Shown here: in pieces, positions 35,216 through 47,849 of the stretch
Layout of the letters: each line of letters starts with the position of its first letter
How positions within the stretch are numbered: the first letter of the stretch is position 1
Origin: Silene latifolia
Taxonomy: Eukaryota; Streptophyta; Magnoliopsida; Caryophyllales; Caryophyllaceae
Direction: 5' to 3'
Length of the DNA: 64,000 nucleotides
Assembly (NCBI RefSeq): GCF_048544455.1
Contig: NC_133537.1
Coordinates: forward strand, 14,569,541-14,633,540
The notes under the pieces: model-generated
Database searches by the model: none
Told to the model about the DNA's origin: nothing
What the model saw: the letters and a program-made list of their open reading frames with translations, nothing else
Made by a program: the position numbers and the translations under genes

Positions 35216-35474
35216 ACTTCAAATCAAACTCAAAGCGATTAATTAGGGGCTAGAGAGAGAAAGAAAAATTAATTAGTGTATAGAAATTTGATTAGTGGTA
35301 ATTTTTTTGGTAATTTTCAATCTCAACCACCCATCTCAATCCAACCATCCACATTTTTTACCTTTTCTTTTTAATAGCCCTTAATCAAATTCATCTCAAC
35401 CATCCATTGAGTCCATCCAATGGCCCTTAAAGGGACTTATGGACTCAATGACACATGTTGGACTCATTAGAACT

Positions 35475-35476
<2 letters not shown>

Positions 35477-35552
<76 letters not shown>
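35477..35552. repeat. (TA)n microsatellite, right of the second TIR element
   Basis: About 76 bp of TA; the third tract of the series. Confidence 0.97.
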
Positions 35553-35556
<4 letters not shown>

Positions 35557-35810
35557 CATGTATCGTATTATTATTAATATTATTATTTTATTCTTCCGTC
35601 TCATAACATAACTCATAACTCGTAGAAATATAATATAATTTTATAAAATATATTCTTACCCATTTACCGTTGACTAGTTTTGACCAAGGTATTTAAATAC
35701 AACAACTTTATAGGATTGTCCTACAACATAAAAATGACTCAAGGGAGAATAACCCGATATCTTATGATAAATAGTGACATATCTATAAATCTATAAATAT
35801 AATTAAAAAG
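35553..35810. other. AT-rich flank, no gene seen
   Basis: Unique-looking AT-rich sequence between the TA tract and the CAATC duplication of the Tat complex. Confidence 0.5.
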
Positions 35811-35815
35811 CAATC

Positions 35816-36399
35816 TGATGGGGCATATTCTGCACCCGCTGACCAAGTCAACATATTGAGCAAGGTCAAAGATATCCACAGCAAGTCAACGACTTAGACA
35901 GCCTAACCGACGCAACCTGTCGGCCTGTCACCTATGTCCCGGCCACGGCGACTAGCCAGCCGGGGCACATATCCGCGTACTCGTATCCAAGACCCCTCGG
36001 CGGCGAGTCAACAGGGCCTGCCGGCCTGCCATGGGTCCCTCGGCCGAGGGTAGATCAGTCTTTCCACCTGCTAGCCACTTGGTCACTACGTGACAAAAGG
36101 CGAAAGTCTATAAATACTCCTCAACCCTTATTGAGGAAAGGATCCACAATTTAACCTAAACACCTCATAATCTGGTAATATCTTCCTTATCTCTCTACAA
36201 CATATACTTCGCCAAGTAACACATAACTTAATCCCTTTAAGTTTACTGACTTGAGCGTCGGAGTGAGTACGCTCGGTGCAAAGCCGAGCCCTCAGTTTGC
36301 TCATTGTTTCAGGAGACCGAGAGGAGGATTCAATCAAAGACGTCATTCTACAAGCCACGAGTGGTAACAAATAACTGCTCTGGAATTACACCCGGAACA
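35816..36399 (+). repeat. Tat LTR 1 (outer left, 584 bp)
   Basis: TGATGGGGCATATTC to CCCGGAACA. TATA box TATAAATA at 36109-36116. It lacks an 8-bp ccacttgg-type duplication present in the other two direct LTRs and the inverted fragment. The small antisense ORF inside it is an artefact. Confidence 0.93.
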
Positions 36400-36419
36400 A
36401 TTGGCGCCCTCTGTGGGAA

Positions 36420-36749
36420 GTGATTGGGGAGCTCTTTCCTCTTGAAGGCTCCTTTCCGTGGCCAAAATTTGACGAGATGCTTGATGACAAGCTTGAAGCT
36501 AAGGAGAAGGCCGCGGAGGAGAAGGCCGCGGAGGAGTCAAGGGTGAAGAAGGAGGAAGAGGAGGCCGCGGAGAAGGCGGCCCTTGCTGAGAAGGCTAAGG
36601 CGGCCAAGGAGGAAGCTGAGAGGATGAAGGCAGCTGAGGCTGCTGAGGCTGAGGCTGCCAAGAAAGCTGAGGCTGCCAAGACAGCTTCTGGGTCGCCCAC
36701 CAAAGACGATGCTGCTAACGTTGCTGATGGCAAGCAGCAACAGGCATAG
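36420..36749 (+). pseudogene. C-terminal fragment of the Tat antisense ORF, in the inverted half
   Basis: Encodes IGELFPLEGSFPWPKFDEML, then a Lys/Glu/Ala-rich predicted coiled coil ending in a stop. It matches the minus-strand sequence at 51290-50960. It is joined to the primer-binding site of LTR 1 after only a few bases (shared gggaagtg), so the N-terminal two thirds are missing. Confidence 0.8.
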
Positions 36750-37615
36750 GGAGACGGGCGGTCGTCACCAAGCTCACCCGGCATCTCGGATAGCTTCAGC
36801 TGTTCGGGGACCAATTATTAAGCCTTTCCTCTCTGCCATCTTTTGACGCTTCAAATGATATGTCTGTAACCTTTTGCTTTTCTTTTCCTTGTATTTTGTA
36901 AAACTTTGGTAGGTTGTGTTATGGCTTATCCCTATGGGGACGGCCGTCGTCTGTATCCTCCTTTCTTGTAATCATTTTTTTTTTTTTAATAAAGCTTGTT
37001 TATTGGCTCCCGGCTCGGCCGGGTTTTAATCACAATCCTTCACTTGTCTTCTTGCGTTATTAATTGAGCGCTTTTTCGTTTTTACCTTCGGCCTGGCCGA
37101 GGCAGCTAGAATGCGTATCTCAACTGTGTTTAACGTCTTTTTCTTTAAACATGTTAGCATGTTGGTCGCTTCCTCTTTCACTCTCGGTCTGGCCGAGGCG
37201 TCCGATTTGCGTTTCCAACCGCCGTTGTAAACATGTTAGCGTATCGACCGTTGTGTCCCCTGCCAGGCCTTCGGTTGGCCGAGGCGGCTAGAGGTTATAG
37301 CTCGACAGCGTTCGTATCTGTAGACATATTGATCGCTTCCTCTGCCAGGCCTTCGGTTGGCCGAGGCGGCTAGAATTGCGTCTCAACTGTACTTATACGT
37401 TCCTAAGGCATGTTGGTCGCTTTCGCGAGTATCAAGCTATGTTGGTAGTGACTACTGCGGCGTCTACTTCTTGGGGTGATTTGCCGGCTTGGGCGTGGCG
37501 TCTACCTCGATATGACTACGGGGGGAACATACACTTTGATGGAAAACTTGGATGATCCTTTATTAGGTATAAACACGCGCCGGGGTGCCAACAATTGTTT
37601 TGGACACCTCCGCCG
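36750..37615. other. Non-coding region between antisense ORF and pol (inverted half)
   Basis: Counterpart of 50108-50960. It contains four or five diverged repeats of a ggccgaggcgg-type motif (near 37090, 37190, 37275, 37360) spaced about 80-110 bp. No gene is seen. Confidence 0.6.
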
Positions 37616-40600
37616 CTACACAAAGTATTTCCTGAGATTGTCAGTGTTCCAATGGCTCATCAAAGGCACACCCTCCATGTCTGTCAGCCGGTATGTACCC
37701 GGCCTCATTTCTTCAACCACTTTGTAGGGACCCTCCCAGTTAGCCGTCAATTTACCATGAATGTTTCCTTTGTTGGTGGCGGTCGACTTTCTTAGGACTA
37801 GGTCCCCTACTTTTAAGTCCCTTTTGTTGACTCTTCGGTTGTAGGCTCTTCTCATTCGGTTTTGGTATACTGCCAAGTTGAGGCGTGCTGTATCTCGGCT
37901 TTCTTCGACCAGGTCTAGGGAGGCTCTTAGACCTTCCTCATTTTCAACCGGGTTAAAGGTGGCCGTTCTGAATGTGGGCACCGTTGCATTCGCGGGCGGG
38001 ACCCGGACCGTAGACTAAGTGGAATGGACTGTACCCCGTTGCTTCTTTCTCCGTGGTCTGGAGGGACCACAGGACGCCGGGTAGTTCATCGGCCCATCTT
38101 CCCTTTAGGTCTTCGATTTTGTCTTCTTGAGACCGTTGAGGATTGTTTTATTAGTCGCCTCCGCCTCACTTTGCCGTTACTCTGTGGGTGGCGAGACGGA
38201 GGAGTATGCAAATTTGATACCAAGTTCCTCCAACCAGTTCATTATTGTGTCACTCCAAAACTCTCGGCCGTGGTCAAATACCATGACTTGGGGTAACCCA
38301 AAACGAGTTATGACATTTTCCCAGATTACCTTTCTTACGGCCGCCGTGGTCTTGGCAGGTACCGCTACAGCTTCAACCCATTTGGTGAAGTAGTCAACGG
38401 CGACAATCAAATACTTTCTTCCTCAGGATGCCGTTGGAAACGGCCTAGTAGATCCATCCCCCCTTTGTGCAAAAGGAAGGGGACTAAGTACCGCTGCCGG
38501 GTCTCGGAAGGTGCATGTATCACCGGAGCATGCTTTTGACAGTTCTTGCACTTCTTGGTTTTGGCTCTGGAATCCTCAAGCATGGTGGGCCAGAAGTAGC
38601 CGGCTCGGAGAGCTTTGTGGGCTAGCGTTCTTGCCCCCATGTGATGACCACAGATGCCGTCGTGAATTTCTGTCAGTATTAGCTCCGCGTCGGTTGGGCC
38701 GACACATTTCAAGAGTGGCCTTATCACGGACCTCCTGTATAATTCTCCTTCAAATACCAAGTACCTTGCTGCGATCCTCTTTATCTTCTGTAAGAGACTG
38801 CGGTCCTCCGGTAACTCGTTCATCAGTTTGTATTTCATTATCGGAGTCATCCACGTCGTCTCAGCCTCTATGTCGCCTACCATGCCGACGGTCTCAGTAA
38901 TGCTTTTGGTATTCCTGATGTCCACCAGCACGGTTCGACTGACATTCTTGATGGTTGAACTGGCAAGCTTTGAGAGAGCGTCGGCTCGGTTGTTCTCAGA
39001 CCTGGGAATGCATTGTATCTGAAAAGATTTCAATTTTGACGTGTCAGCTTTTACCCTTTCCAGGTATCTTACCATTCCGTCGTCTCGAGTCTCGTACTCT
39101 CCTCTGATTTGATTAGCCACTAAAAGTGAATCTGTTTTCAAAATGATGTGTTCCGCCCCGGCAGCTCTAGCTAGCTCGACTCCAGTTATCACCGCCTCGT
39201 ACTCGGACTCGTTGTTTGAGGCCGGGAAGGTAAATTTCAAGGCGTACTCAAACTCGTCCCCGTTTGGACTGATGATAAGTATGCCGGCTCCTGAGCTGTT
39301 CGCCGGGGAGGACCCGTCGGTGTATACTTCCCATACTCCGGGGTTTTGCTCTTCTTGATATGTGCACTCGGCCGGGGAAATCTGCAAGTGCTGTCCCTTT
39401 ATCGAGGGCCTCGGCTTGTATTGAATGCCGAAGTCGGATAGCTCTACTGCCCATTTGATGAGCCTGCCGGATTGCTCAAATTTTTCCAATGCTTTCTCCA
39501 ACGGTTGGTCGGTTAGGACCGTCATGGGATGTGCGTCGAAGTAAGGCTTGATTTCCTTGCGGCAACGACGACGGCAATGAAAGAAAGGCTTTTTCAATCG
39601 GTGGGTAATTCCTTTCGGCGGGCAACAATGTATGGTGACAAAGTAGATTGGGTGTTCTTTGTTTGTCTTCTTCTACGATGATCACGGACCGACCGTGGCG
39701 AGGTAAATCGCTATGTATAAGTATAGCGTCTCCCCCAAAGCATCGGCTGGACGGGGTTGGGAGAGTTTGAAGATGAGCTTTCGGTTGCTTGAAAGGCGTG
39801 CTCTGTTCCTCCCCATTTGAAGTCCTTATTTCCCTTCAACACTTTGAAGAATGGGGTGCTCTTGTCGGTTGACCGAGAGATAAAACGGGCTAAAGCCGCC
39901 ATTCTCCCGGTCAACATCATAACCTCTTTTCTATTCCTCGGCTCCGCAGTCCAGATTGCTTAGACTTTTCGGATTGGCATCAATTCCCCCGGCGCCGACA
40001 AGCACGCCGAGGAACTTACCGACCAGGACACCGAAGTTGCATTTCATTGGGTTAAGTTTCATCTTGTATTTCCTCGGTGAACAAAATGTCTCGTGTAAAT
40101 CGGCTAAGTGTTCATTTGTCGGACTTGCTTTTTACAATAGCATCGTCGACGTAAGCCTCAATGTTTCGCCCTTTTTGATTTTGGAACACTTTGTCCACCA
40201 GTCTTGTGTAAGTTGCTTGTGGCGTTCTTCAAACCGAATGGCATCATTTTATACATGTATGTGCCGTTACCGGTGATAAATGCGCATTTAGGCGTGTCTT
40301 CTTGACCATGAATACGATGATACCCGAGAAGGCGTCCGGCAGCTCAGATAGTGTAGCCTGCCGTGGCGTCGATTAAACTATCTATTCGAGGCAAGGGATA
40401 GCAATCTTTGGGAACGTTTTATTAAGATTGGTAAAATCTACACACATCCTCCACGCCCCGATGATTTCTTCACCATTACAACATTAGCTAACCACTCGGG
40501 ATAAGTACAAGGCATGATAAAGCCCGCCGCTAGTAATTTATCTACCTCGGCTTTGATGGCTTCATCTTTCTCGGTGAGGAGTTCCTCATCTTACGCTTGA

Positions 40601-42928
40601 TAGGGCGAGCGGTGGAGAGTACGTTCGGTTTGTGAACAATTACCTCCGGCTCACGCCCGGCATCTCGGCTGGCTTGAGTAAGCGAAGACGTCTTTGTTCT
40701 TCCTCGGCAGGTCAGGAGAGCGGCTCGAATTTTGGCTCCAGGTTGACACCGACGATTACGGTGCGCCCTGGGTCAATTTCCACTTCTTCGGTCTCGGCTC
40801 CTTCGACCATGCCGACGGTTGCATCCATGAGGTCGCCCTCTGTTGTAGGGATGGGTTTTCCCCTTCTCGACTTCTTCGCCACTTTGAGGGATTGCATGTT
40901 GCACCCCGGCGGATATCCGGATGTTGACCACTTCGTCTTTCTCATCCTTTGAGACGAGTTTATGCACTTCCCCCGGTCAGAGACATACATCGTGTCGGGC
41001 CGGATGGACATTCTTGCATCGGCCTCGCTCGAGTGACTCGGCCTATGAGAACGTTGTAGGCGGACGAGCCGTCAATGACCACGAACTCGAGACGGGGACG
41101 TTCTTAGCCGCATTCCCTCGCCGAACATCCTTTGGCAAACTGATTGACCCGGGGTACCAGGCCGGCCGGAAAAAGCGTATAACGGATTGGTGCGGGGCTT
41201 AAGTCCTCAACCTTCAGGCCAGGGTTGAGAAAGCACTCCCGAACATGATGTTTGTGTAGGCGCTGTGTCAATCAGGCACCTCTTGACCAGGTGGTTGGAT
41301 ATGTCCAAGTGGACTACAAGTGGGTCGCTGTGAGGGGCGATGATTCCCTCGTAGTCCTTCTTTCCAATAGTCATATCGGGGATGTTGGAAGCGGGGATCG
41401 CTGTTTTGGGCACAAAGTTGATGGCCTGATACAGCTCGTTCAGGTGCCGCTTGTGCCCATGAGCGGACCCACCGTTCTCGTTGCCCCCGATGACAACATG
41501 GATTACTCCTATCCGTTCAAAGACGGACTTTTTATTTGAGCCGCCGGTATCCTTCTTTTGGCCTCCGGCAACATACTTGCTCAGGGCGAAGACCTCAGCA
41601 GCGGATACGACCAAGGGGGTGTGGCCATTGAACCGCTTTTGGTAGTACGGTCCTGAACTCCCCCGGCGCCGCCGAGGTTACATTTCTGGCAGATTTGTCA
41701 AACCGTGACCTATTATTGTCACGGCGTCCTTCATCCGGGTTGTCCTCCCGGTGGCTCTTTCTCTCTGAGTGCCCGGTCTCGCTGGGGCCTACCCAGGTTT
41801 TGTGGTAGTCCTCCACCTTTATGGCTTGGTCGGCCATCTTCCTGGCGGAGTCTAGGTTCAGGCCGCCGCACTTGATGAGCTCGTTTTTTAAGTCTCCTCT
41901 CGGGAGGCCTTTCATCAGTGCGAAGGCCGCCAGTTCGCTGTTCAGCTCACGAATCTGCTGAACCTTAGCGTCGAACCTCTTCACATAACTCCGGAGAGAC
42001 TCGCCTCCCTCTGTCGATAGTCGGGAGGTCCGATGTCTCGACGGCCCTCCTCTTGTTGCAAGAATCTTTGGGCCAAAAATGTGTCCCTTAGGTCGGCATA
42101 ACAAGATATACCGACCCATCGGGTAGCCCCTTGTACCAACTTTGTGCCATCCCGTGCGAGTCGTTTGGAAGACTCGGCACCAAACCTCATCGGGTTGCTC
42201 CCATACCGACATGTAAGACTCGAAAGCCTCGGCGTGGTCGGTTGGGTCGCCTTCTCCTTTGTATGATATGGGTGGCAACTTTAGCTTAGTCGACACCGGG
42301 ACCTCTAGGACATAGGCATCGAGGGGGCTGTCGACCACGTGTCGAATGGCACGCGGCGATCGGCGCTCATATCCTTAGTCGGCTCCTCTCCCCGTGGCGG
42401 GAAGGGCTTCTTCTCCGACTATGGTGAGTCGGGCTTCTTCTCCGACTCTGGTGAGTCGGACTTCTTCTCCGACTCGGGTGAGTCGGACTTCTTTCGCTCC
42501 TGCAGGGCGGGCCTCGTCGGTCTTTGCGCGACGCTGTCCTCCCGCGAGTGCGAGAAGGACTCGGGTCTACCACTAGCGCTCGGGCTCCCCGGTGTCTTGA
42601 CAGGTCGGCTTCCTCCAATGCTTCGTTCAAGTTTCTCGGAGTCACATTTTGGGCCCTGGTCTCTGTGCGGGTGCCGCCGCTCTTGTCGTTGTGACGGTGT
42701 GAGTCGGCGTGCCACCCATTAGGTCCAGGAGTAGCTTCGGCTTATTTGCATCGACCACATGTCCCATGATGGTGACTTGGTCGCGGGCGGCGTATCTGGT
42801 ATTATTGGCATCCGTACGCCGGTTGAATTACTCGGCCGGTGGAGGGCTGCACAACCCTCAAATTGTGGACGGTATCATTTTGGCGGAAGTCGGTTTCGTC
42901 GGTCACAATTGCTTAAGTGCTTTGACAT
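37616..42928 (-). pseudogene. Inverted Tat gag-pol remnant
   Basis: Read on the minus strand from 42928 (MSK...): gag with an Arg-Ser-Pro-Thr repeat (about 42500-42400) and the gag core (KLPPISYKGEGDPTDHAEAF, 42290-42230). Protease region near 41090-40700, RT near 40560-39900, RNase H near 39330-38950 (EVYTDGSS, NNESEYEAV, KTDSLLVANQ). Integrase zinc finger (HHMGARTLAHKALRAGYFWP, CKNCQ) near 38650-38540, core near 38430-38180, and C-terminal part to the stop at 37616. Many frameshifts and short deletions separate these blocks, so no complete protein is made. It is the mirror of 44626-50107. Confidence 0.88.
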
Positions 42929-43015
42929 CTTCTTAGCTTGTTGGGTGGGTTTTTTTTTTTTTTTTAAGGGATTTGACTAGCTTCTAGTATCTGTTTTCCC
43001 CAGGACGGCGCCAAT

Positions 43016-43493
43016 TGTTGCAGGTGTAATTCGGAGCGGTTATTTGTTACCACTCGTGGCTTGTAGAATGACGTCTTTGATTGAATCCTCCTCTCGGTCT
43101 CTGAAACAATGAGCAAGCGAGGGCTCGGCTTTGCACCGAGCGTACTCACTCCGACGCTCAAGTCGGTAAACTTAAAGGGATTAAGTTATGTGTTACTTGG
43201 CGAAGTATATGTTGTAGAGAGATAAGGAAGATATTACCAGATTATGAGGTGTTTAGGTTAAATTGTGGATCCTTTCCTCAATAAGGGTTGAGGAGTATTT
43301 ATAGACTTTCACCTTTTGTCACGTAGTGACCAAGTGGCCAAGTGGCTAGCAGGTGGAAAGACTGATCTACCCTCGGCCGAGGGACCCATGGCAGGCCGGC
43401 AGGCCCTGTTGACTCGCCGCCGAGGGGTCTTGGATATGAGTACGCGGATATGTGCCCCGGCTGGCTAGTCGCCGTGGCCGGGACATAGGTGAC
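43016..43493 (-). repeat. Inverted, truncated Tat LTR
   Basis: Begins with the complement of the LTR 3' end (tgttgcaggtgtaatt) next to an inverted primer-binding site (43000-43015). It stops at the complement of the 'gtcacctatgt' word, about 115 bp short of the LTR 5' end. Confidence 0.9.
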
Positions 43494-43938
43494 AGGCGGA
43501 GGCAGCCAATAAAACAATCCTCAACGGTCTAAAGAAGACAGTCGAAGACCTAAAGGGAAGATGGGCCGATGAACTACCCGGCGTCCTGTGGTCCTTCCGG
43601 ACCACGGATAAAGAAGCAACGGGTAATGATCCATTCCACTTAGTCTACGGGTCCAAGCGATCCCGCTAATTGAAGCAACGGTGCCCACATTCAGAACGGC
43701 CACCTTTAACCCGGTTGAAAATGAGGAAGGTCTAAGAGCCTCCCTAGACCTGGTCGAAGAGAGCCGAGATACAGCACGCCTCAACTTGGCAGTATACCAA
43801 AACCGAATGAGAAGAGCCTACAACCGAAGAGTCCACAAAAGGGACTTAAAAGTAGGGGACCTAGTCCTAAGAAAGTCGTCCGCCACCAACAAAGGAAACA
43901 TTCATGGTAAATTGACGGCTAACTGGGAGGGTCCCTAC
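43494..43938 (+). pseudogene. Integrase C-terminal fragment joining the inverted and direct halves
   Basis: Plus-strand sequence matching 49567-50001 ([15 protein letters not shown] start, DLVEESRDTARLNLAVYQNR, DLKVGDLVLRKS). It is cut at 'gggtccctac', where LTR 2 starts directly. The left junction shares the bases aggcggaggc with the inverted integrase, which suggests a microhomology-driven switch. Confidence 0.8.
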
Positions 43939-44530
43939 TGATGGGGCATATTCTGCACCCGCTGACCAAGTCAACATATTGAGCAAGGTCAAAGATATCC
44001 ACAGCAAGTCAACGACTTAGACAGCCTAACCGACGCAACCTGTCGGCATGTCACCTATGTCCCGGCCACGGCGACTAGCCAGCCGGGGCACATATCCGCG
44101 TACTCATATCCAAGACCCCTCGGCGGCGAGTCAACAGGGCCTGCCGGCCTGCCATGGGTCCCTCCGCCGAGGGTAGATCAGTCTTTCCACCTGCTAGCCA
44201 CTTGGCCACTTGGTCACTACGTGACAAAAGGTGAAAGTCTATAAATACTCCTCAACCCTTATTGAGGAAAGGATCCACAATTTAACCTAAACACCTCATA
44301 ATCTGGTAATATCTTCCTTATCTCTCTACAACATATACTTCGCCAAGTAACACATAACTTAATCCCTTTAAGTTTACTGACTTGAGCGTCGGAGTGAGTA
44401 CGCTCGGTGCAAAGCCGAGCCCTCAGTTTGCTCATTGTTTCAGGAGACCGAGAGGAGGATTCAATCAAAGACGTCATTCTACAAGCCACGAGTGGTAACA
44501 AATAACTGCTCTGGAATTACACCCGGAACA
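43939..44530 (+). repeat. Tat LTR 2 (middle, 592 bp)
   Basis: Same ends as LTR 1. It is not preceded by a polypurine tract or a target duplication of its own, so it did not arrive as the left end of an independent insertion at this spot. Confidence 0.92.
44240..44247 (+). promoter_or_regulatory. TATA box of the Tat LTR
   Basis: TATAAATA, also at 36109-36116 and 54476-54483 in the other direct LTRs. It lies about 290 bp before the LTR end, as expected for the U3/R boundary of a Tat LTR. Confidence 0.6.
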
Positions 44531-44531
44531 A

Positions 44532-44550
44532 TTGGCGCCGTCTGTGGGGA
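44532..44550 (+). other. Primer-binding site of the Tat element
   Basis: TTGGCGCCGTCTGTGGGGA, one base after LTR 2. The same site is altered after LTR 1 (gccctctgtggga) and after the inverted LTR (gccgtcctgggg). Confidence 0.75.
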
Positions 44551-44625
44551 AACAGATACTAGAAGCTAGTTAAATCCCTTACAAAAAAAAAAAAAAAAAC
44601 AAAACCCACCCAACAATCTAAGAAG

Positions 44626-45973
44626 ATGTCAAAGCAGCCAGAAGCAATTGTGACTGACGAAACCGAATTCTGCCAAGATGATACCGTCCACAATTTTGGG
44701 GTTGTGCAGCCCTCCACCGGCCGAGTAATTCAACCGGCGTACGGGATGCCAATAATACCAGATACGCGCACTTTGCCGACCAAGTCACCATCATGGGACA
44801 TGTGGTCGATGCGGCTAAGCCGAAGCTACTCCACGGACCTAATGGGTGGCACGCCGACTCACACTGTCACAACGACAAGAGCGGCGGCACCCGCACAGAA
44901 GACCAGGGCCCAAAATATGACTCGAGAAACTTGAACGAAGCATTGGAGGAAGCCGACCACTGTCAAGACACCGGGGGGAGCCAGAGCGCTAGTGGTAGAC
45001 TGAGTCCTTCTCGCACTCGCGGGAGGACAGCGTGCATTGCAAAGACCGACGAGGGCCGCCCCGAGAGGAGCGAAGAAGTCCGACTCACCGAGTCGGAGAA
45101 GAAGCCCGACTCACCGAGTCGGAGAAGAAGCCCGACTCACCGAGTCGGAGAAGAAGTCCTTCCCGCCACGGGAGAGGAGCGGACTAAGGATATGAGGAGT
45201 CGATCGCCGCGTGCCATTCGACACGTGGTCGACAGACCCCTCGATGCCTATGTCCTAGAGGTCCCGTGCCGACTAAGCTAAAGTTGCCACCCATATCATA
45301 CAAAGGAGAAGGCGACCCAACCGACCACGCCGAGGCTTTCGAGTCTTACATGTCGGTATGGGAGCAACCCGATGAGGTTTGGTGCCGAGTCTTCCCAACG
45401 ACTCTGCATGGGATGGCACAAAGTTGGTACAAGGGGCTACCCGATGGGTCGGTATACCGTTATGCCGACCTAAGGGACACATTTTTGGCCCAGTATTCTT
45501 GCAACAAGAGGAGGGCCGTCGAGACATCGGACCTCGTGACTATCAGACAGGAGGGAGGCGAGTCTCTCCGGAGTTATGTGAAGAGGTTCGACGCCAAGGT
45601 TCAGCAGATTCGTGAGTGAGCAATGAACGGCGCCTTCGATCGATGAAAGGCCCCGAGAGGAGACTTAAAAACGAGCTCATCAAGTGCGGCGGCTGAACCT
45701 AGACTCCGCCAGAAGATGGTCGACCAAGCCATAAAGGTGGAGGACTACCACAAAACCTGGGTAGGCCCGGCCGAGGCCGGGCACTCGAGAGAAAGAGCCG
45801 TCGGGAGGACAACCCGGATGAAGGACGCCGTGACAATAATAGGTCACGGTCTGACAAATCTGCCAGGAAACAGAACTCGGCGGGCGCCGGGGGGAGTTCA
45901 GGACCGTACTACCAAAAGCGGTTCAATGGCCACACCCCCTTGGTCGTATCCGCTGCCGAGGTCTTCGCCCTGA
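44626..45973 (+). pseudogene. Tat gag, direct half, frameshifted
   Basis: Starts MSKQPEAIVTDETEFCQDD. After a frame change it has tandem Ser-Pro-Thr-His and Arg repeats (about 45070-45170). The gag core runs from about 45266 (TKLKLPPISYKGEGDPTDHA, then SYMSVWEQPDEVWCRVF, YADLRDTFLAQ, RSYVKRFDAKVQQIRE). The frame breaks near 44900, 45265, 45619 and again before a basic C-terminal region. It would have formed the particle shell; in this state it cannot. Confidence 0.82.
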
Positions 45974-46135
45974 GCAAGAACGAGGGTCAGAAGTGGGAAA
46001 GGCCTCCCAAGGCGAGGGGGACGGTGACACGAGCGATCGTGAGTACCACGGCCACACCTGGTCACTTAATCGACAACTGCCACGGCATCGAAGAATGCCA
46101 TTGAAGAGCGATCCGGAAGGGGAGCCTCGGCAAGT

Positions 46136-46960
46136 ATGTTGTTGGGAGGCCAAAAGAAGGATACGGCGGCTCAAATAAAAAGTCCAGTCTTTGAACGGAT
46201 AGGAGTAATCCATGTTGTCATCGGGGGCAACGAGAACGGTGGGTCCGCTCATGGGCACAAGCGGCACCTGAACGAGCTGTATCAGGCCATCAACTTTGTG
46301 CCCAAAACAGCGATCCCCGCTTCCAACATCCCCGATATGACTATTGGAAAGAAGGACTACGAGGGAATCATCGCCTCTCACAAACGACCTACTTGTAGTC
46401 CACTTGGACATATCCAACCACTGGTCAAGAGGTGCCCGATTGACACAGCGCCTACACAAACATCATGTTCGGGAGTGCTTTCTCAACCTCGGTCGAAGGT
46501 TGAGGACTTAAGCCCCCGCACCAATCCGTTATACGATTTTCGGGGGGCCGTACCCACTGGGGTCAATCAGCCGCCCGGTGATGTTCGGCGAGGGGAATGC
46601 GGCTAAGAACGCCCTGTCCGAGTTCGTGGTCATTGACGGCTCGTCCTCCTACAACGTTCTCATAGGCCGAGTCACTCTGAGCGAGGCCGATGCGGTAATG
46701 TCCATCCGGGCCCCGACAACGATGTATGTCTCGGACCGGGGGAAGTGCATAAACTCGTCTCAAAGGATGAGAAAGACGAAGTGGTCAACATCCGGATATC
46801 TCCGCCATAGGGTGCAACATGCAATCCCTCAAAGTGGCGAAGAAGTCGAAGAAGGGGAAAAGCCCATCCCTACAACAGAGGGCGACCTCATGGATGCAAC
46901 CGTCGGCATGGTCGAAGGAGCCGAGACCGAAGAAGTGGAAATTGACCCGGGCGCACCGTG
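46136..46960 (+). pseudogene. Tat protease region, frameshifted
   Basis: Encodes VFERIGVIHVVIGGNENGGS, then after a frame break FVVIDGSSSYNVLIGR and LSEADAVMSIRAPTTMY. In Tat polyproteins this block spans the aspartic protease and leads into RT. I do not see an intact D-T/S-G motif; the matching position (about 46435-46450, CPIDTAPTQTS) has DTAP where DTGSS-type sequence is expected. Confidence 0.65.
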
Positions 46961-47052
46961 AATCGGTGTCAACTCGGGAGCCAAAATTCGAGCCGCTCTC
47001 CTAGACCTGCGAGGAAGAACAAAGACGTCTTCGCTTACTCGGCCAGCTCGAG

Positions 47053-47640
47053 ATGCCGGGCGTGAGCCGGGAGGTAATTGTTCACAAACTGAACGTACTC
47101 TCCACCGCTCGCCCTATCAAGCAGAAGATGAGGAACTCCTCAGCCGAGAAAGATGAAGCCATCAAAGCCGAGGTAGATAAATTACTAGCGGCGGGCTTTA
47201 TCATGCCTTGTACTTATCCTGAGTGGTTAGCTAATGTTGTAATGGTGAAGAAATCATCGGGGGCGTGGAGGATGTGTGTAGATTTTACCAATCTTAATAA
47301 AGCGTTCCCCAAAGATTGCTATCCCTTGCCTCGAATAGATAGTTTAATCGACGCCACGGCAGCTACACTATCTTGAGCTCGCTGGACGCCTTCTCGGGTA
47401 TCATCAGGTATTCATGGCCGAAGAAGACACGCCTAAATGCGCATTTATCACCGATAACGGCACATACATGTATAAAATGATGCCATTCGGTTTGAAGAAC
47501 GCCGGCGCAACTTACACAAGACTGGTGGACAAAGTGTTCCAAAATCAAAAAGGGCGAAACATTGAGGCTTACGTCGACGATGCTATTGTAAAAAGCAAGT
47601 CCGACAAATGAGCACTTAGCCGATTTACACGAGACATTTT
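47053..47640 (+). pseudogene. Tat reverse transcriptase, frameshifted
   Basis: RT palm and finger motifs are clear: EVDKLLAAGFIMPCTYPEWL, VVMVKKSSGAWRMCVDFTNL, NKAFPKDCYPLPRID, then after a frame break near 47375 MYKMMPFGLKNAGATY and the catalytic box AYVDDAIVKSK (about 47570). It would copy the element RNA. At least one frameshift and a stop soon after YVDD disable it. The inverted twin lies at about 40560-39900. Confidence 0.88.
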
Positions 47641-47849
47641 GTTCGAGGAAATACAAGATGAAACTTAACCCAATGAAATGCAACATCGGTGTCCGGTCAG
47701 GTAAGTTCCTCGGCGTGCTTGTCGGCGCCGGGGAATTGATGCCAATCCGGAAAAAGTCTAAGCACATTTGGACTGCCGGGAGCCGAGGAATAGAAAAGAG
47801 GTTATGATGTTGACCGGGAGAATGGCGGCTTTAGCCCGCGGCTTTAGCC

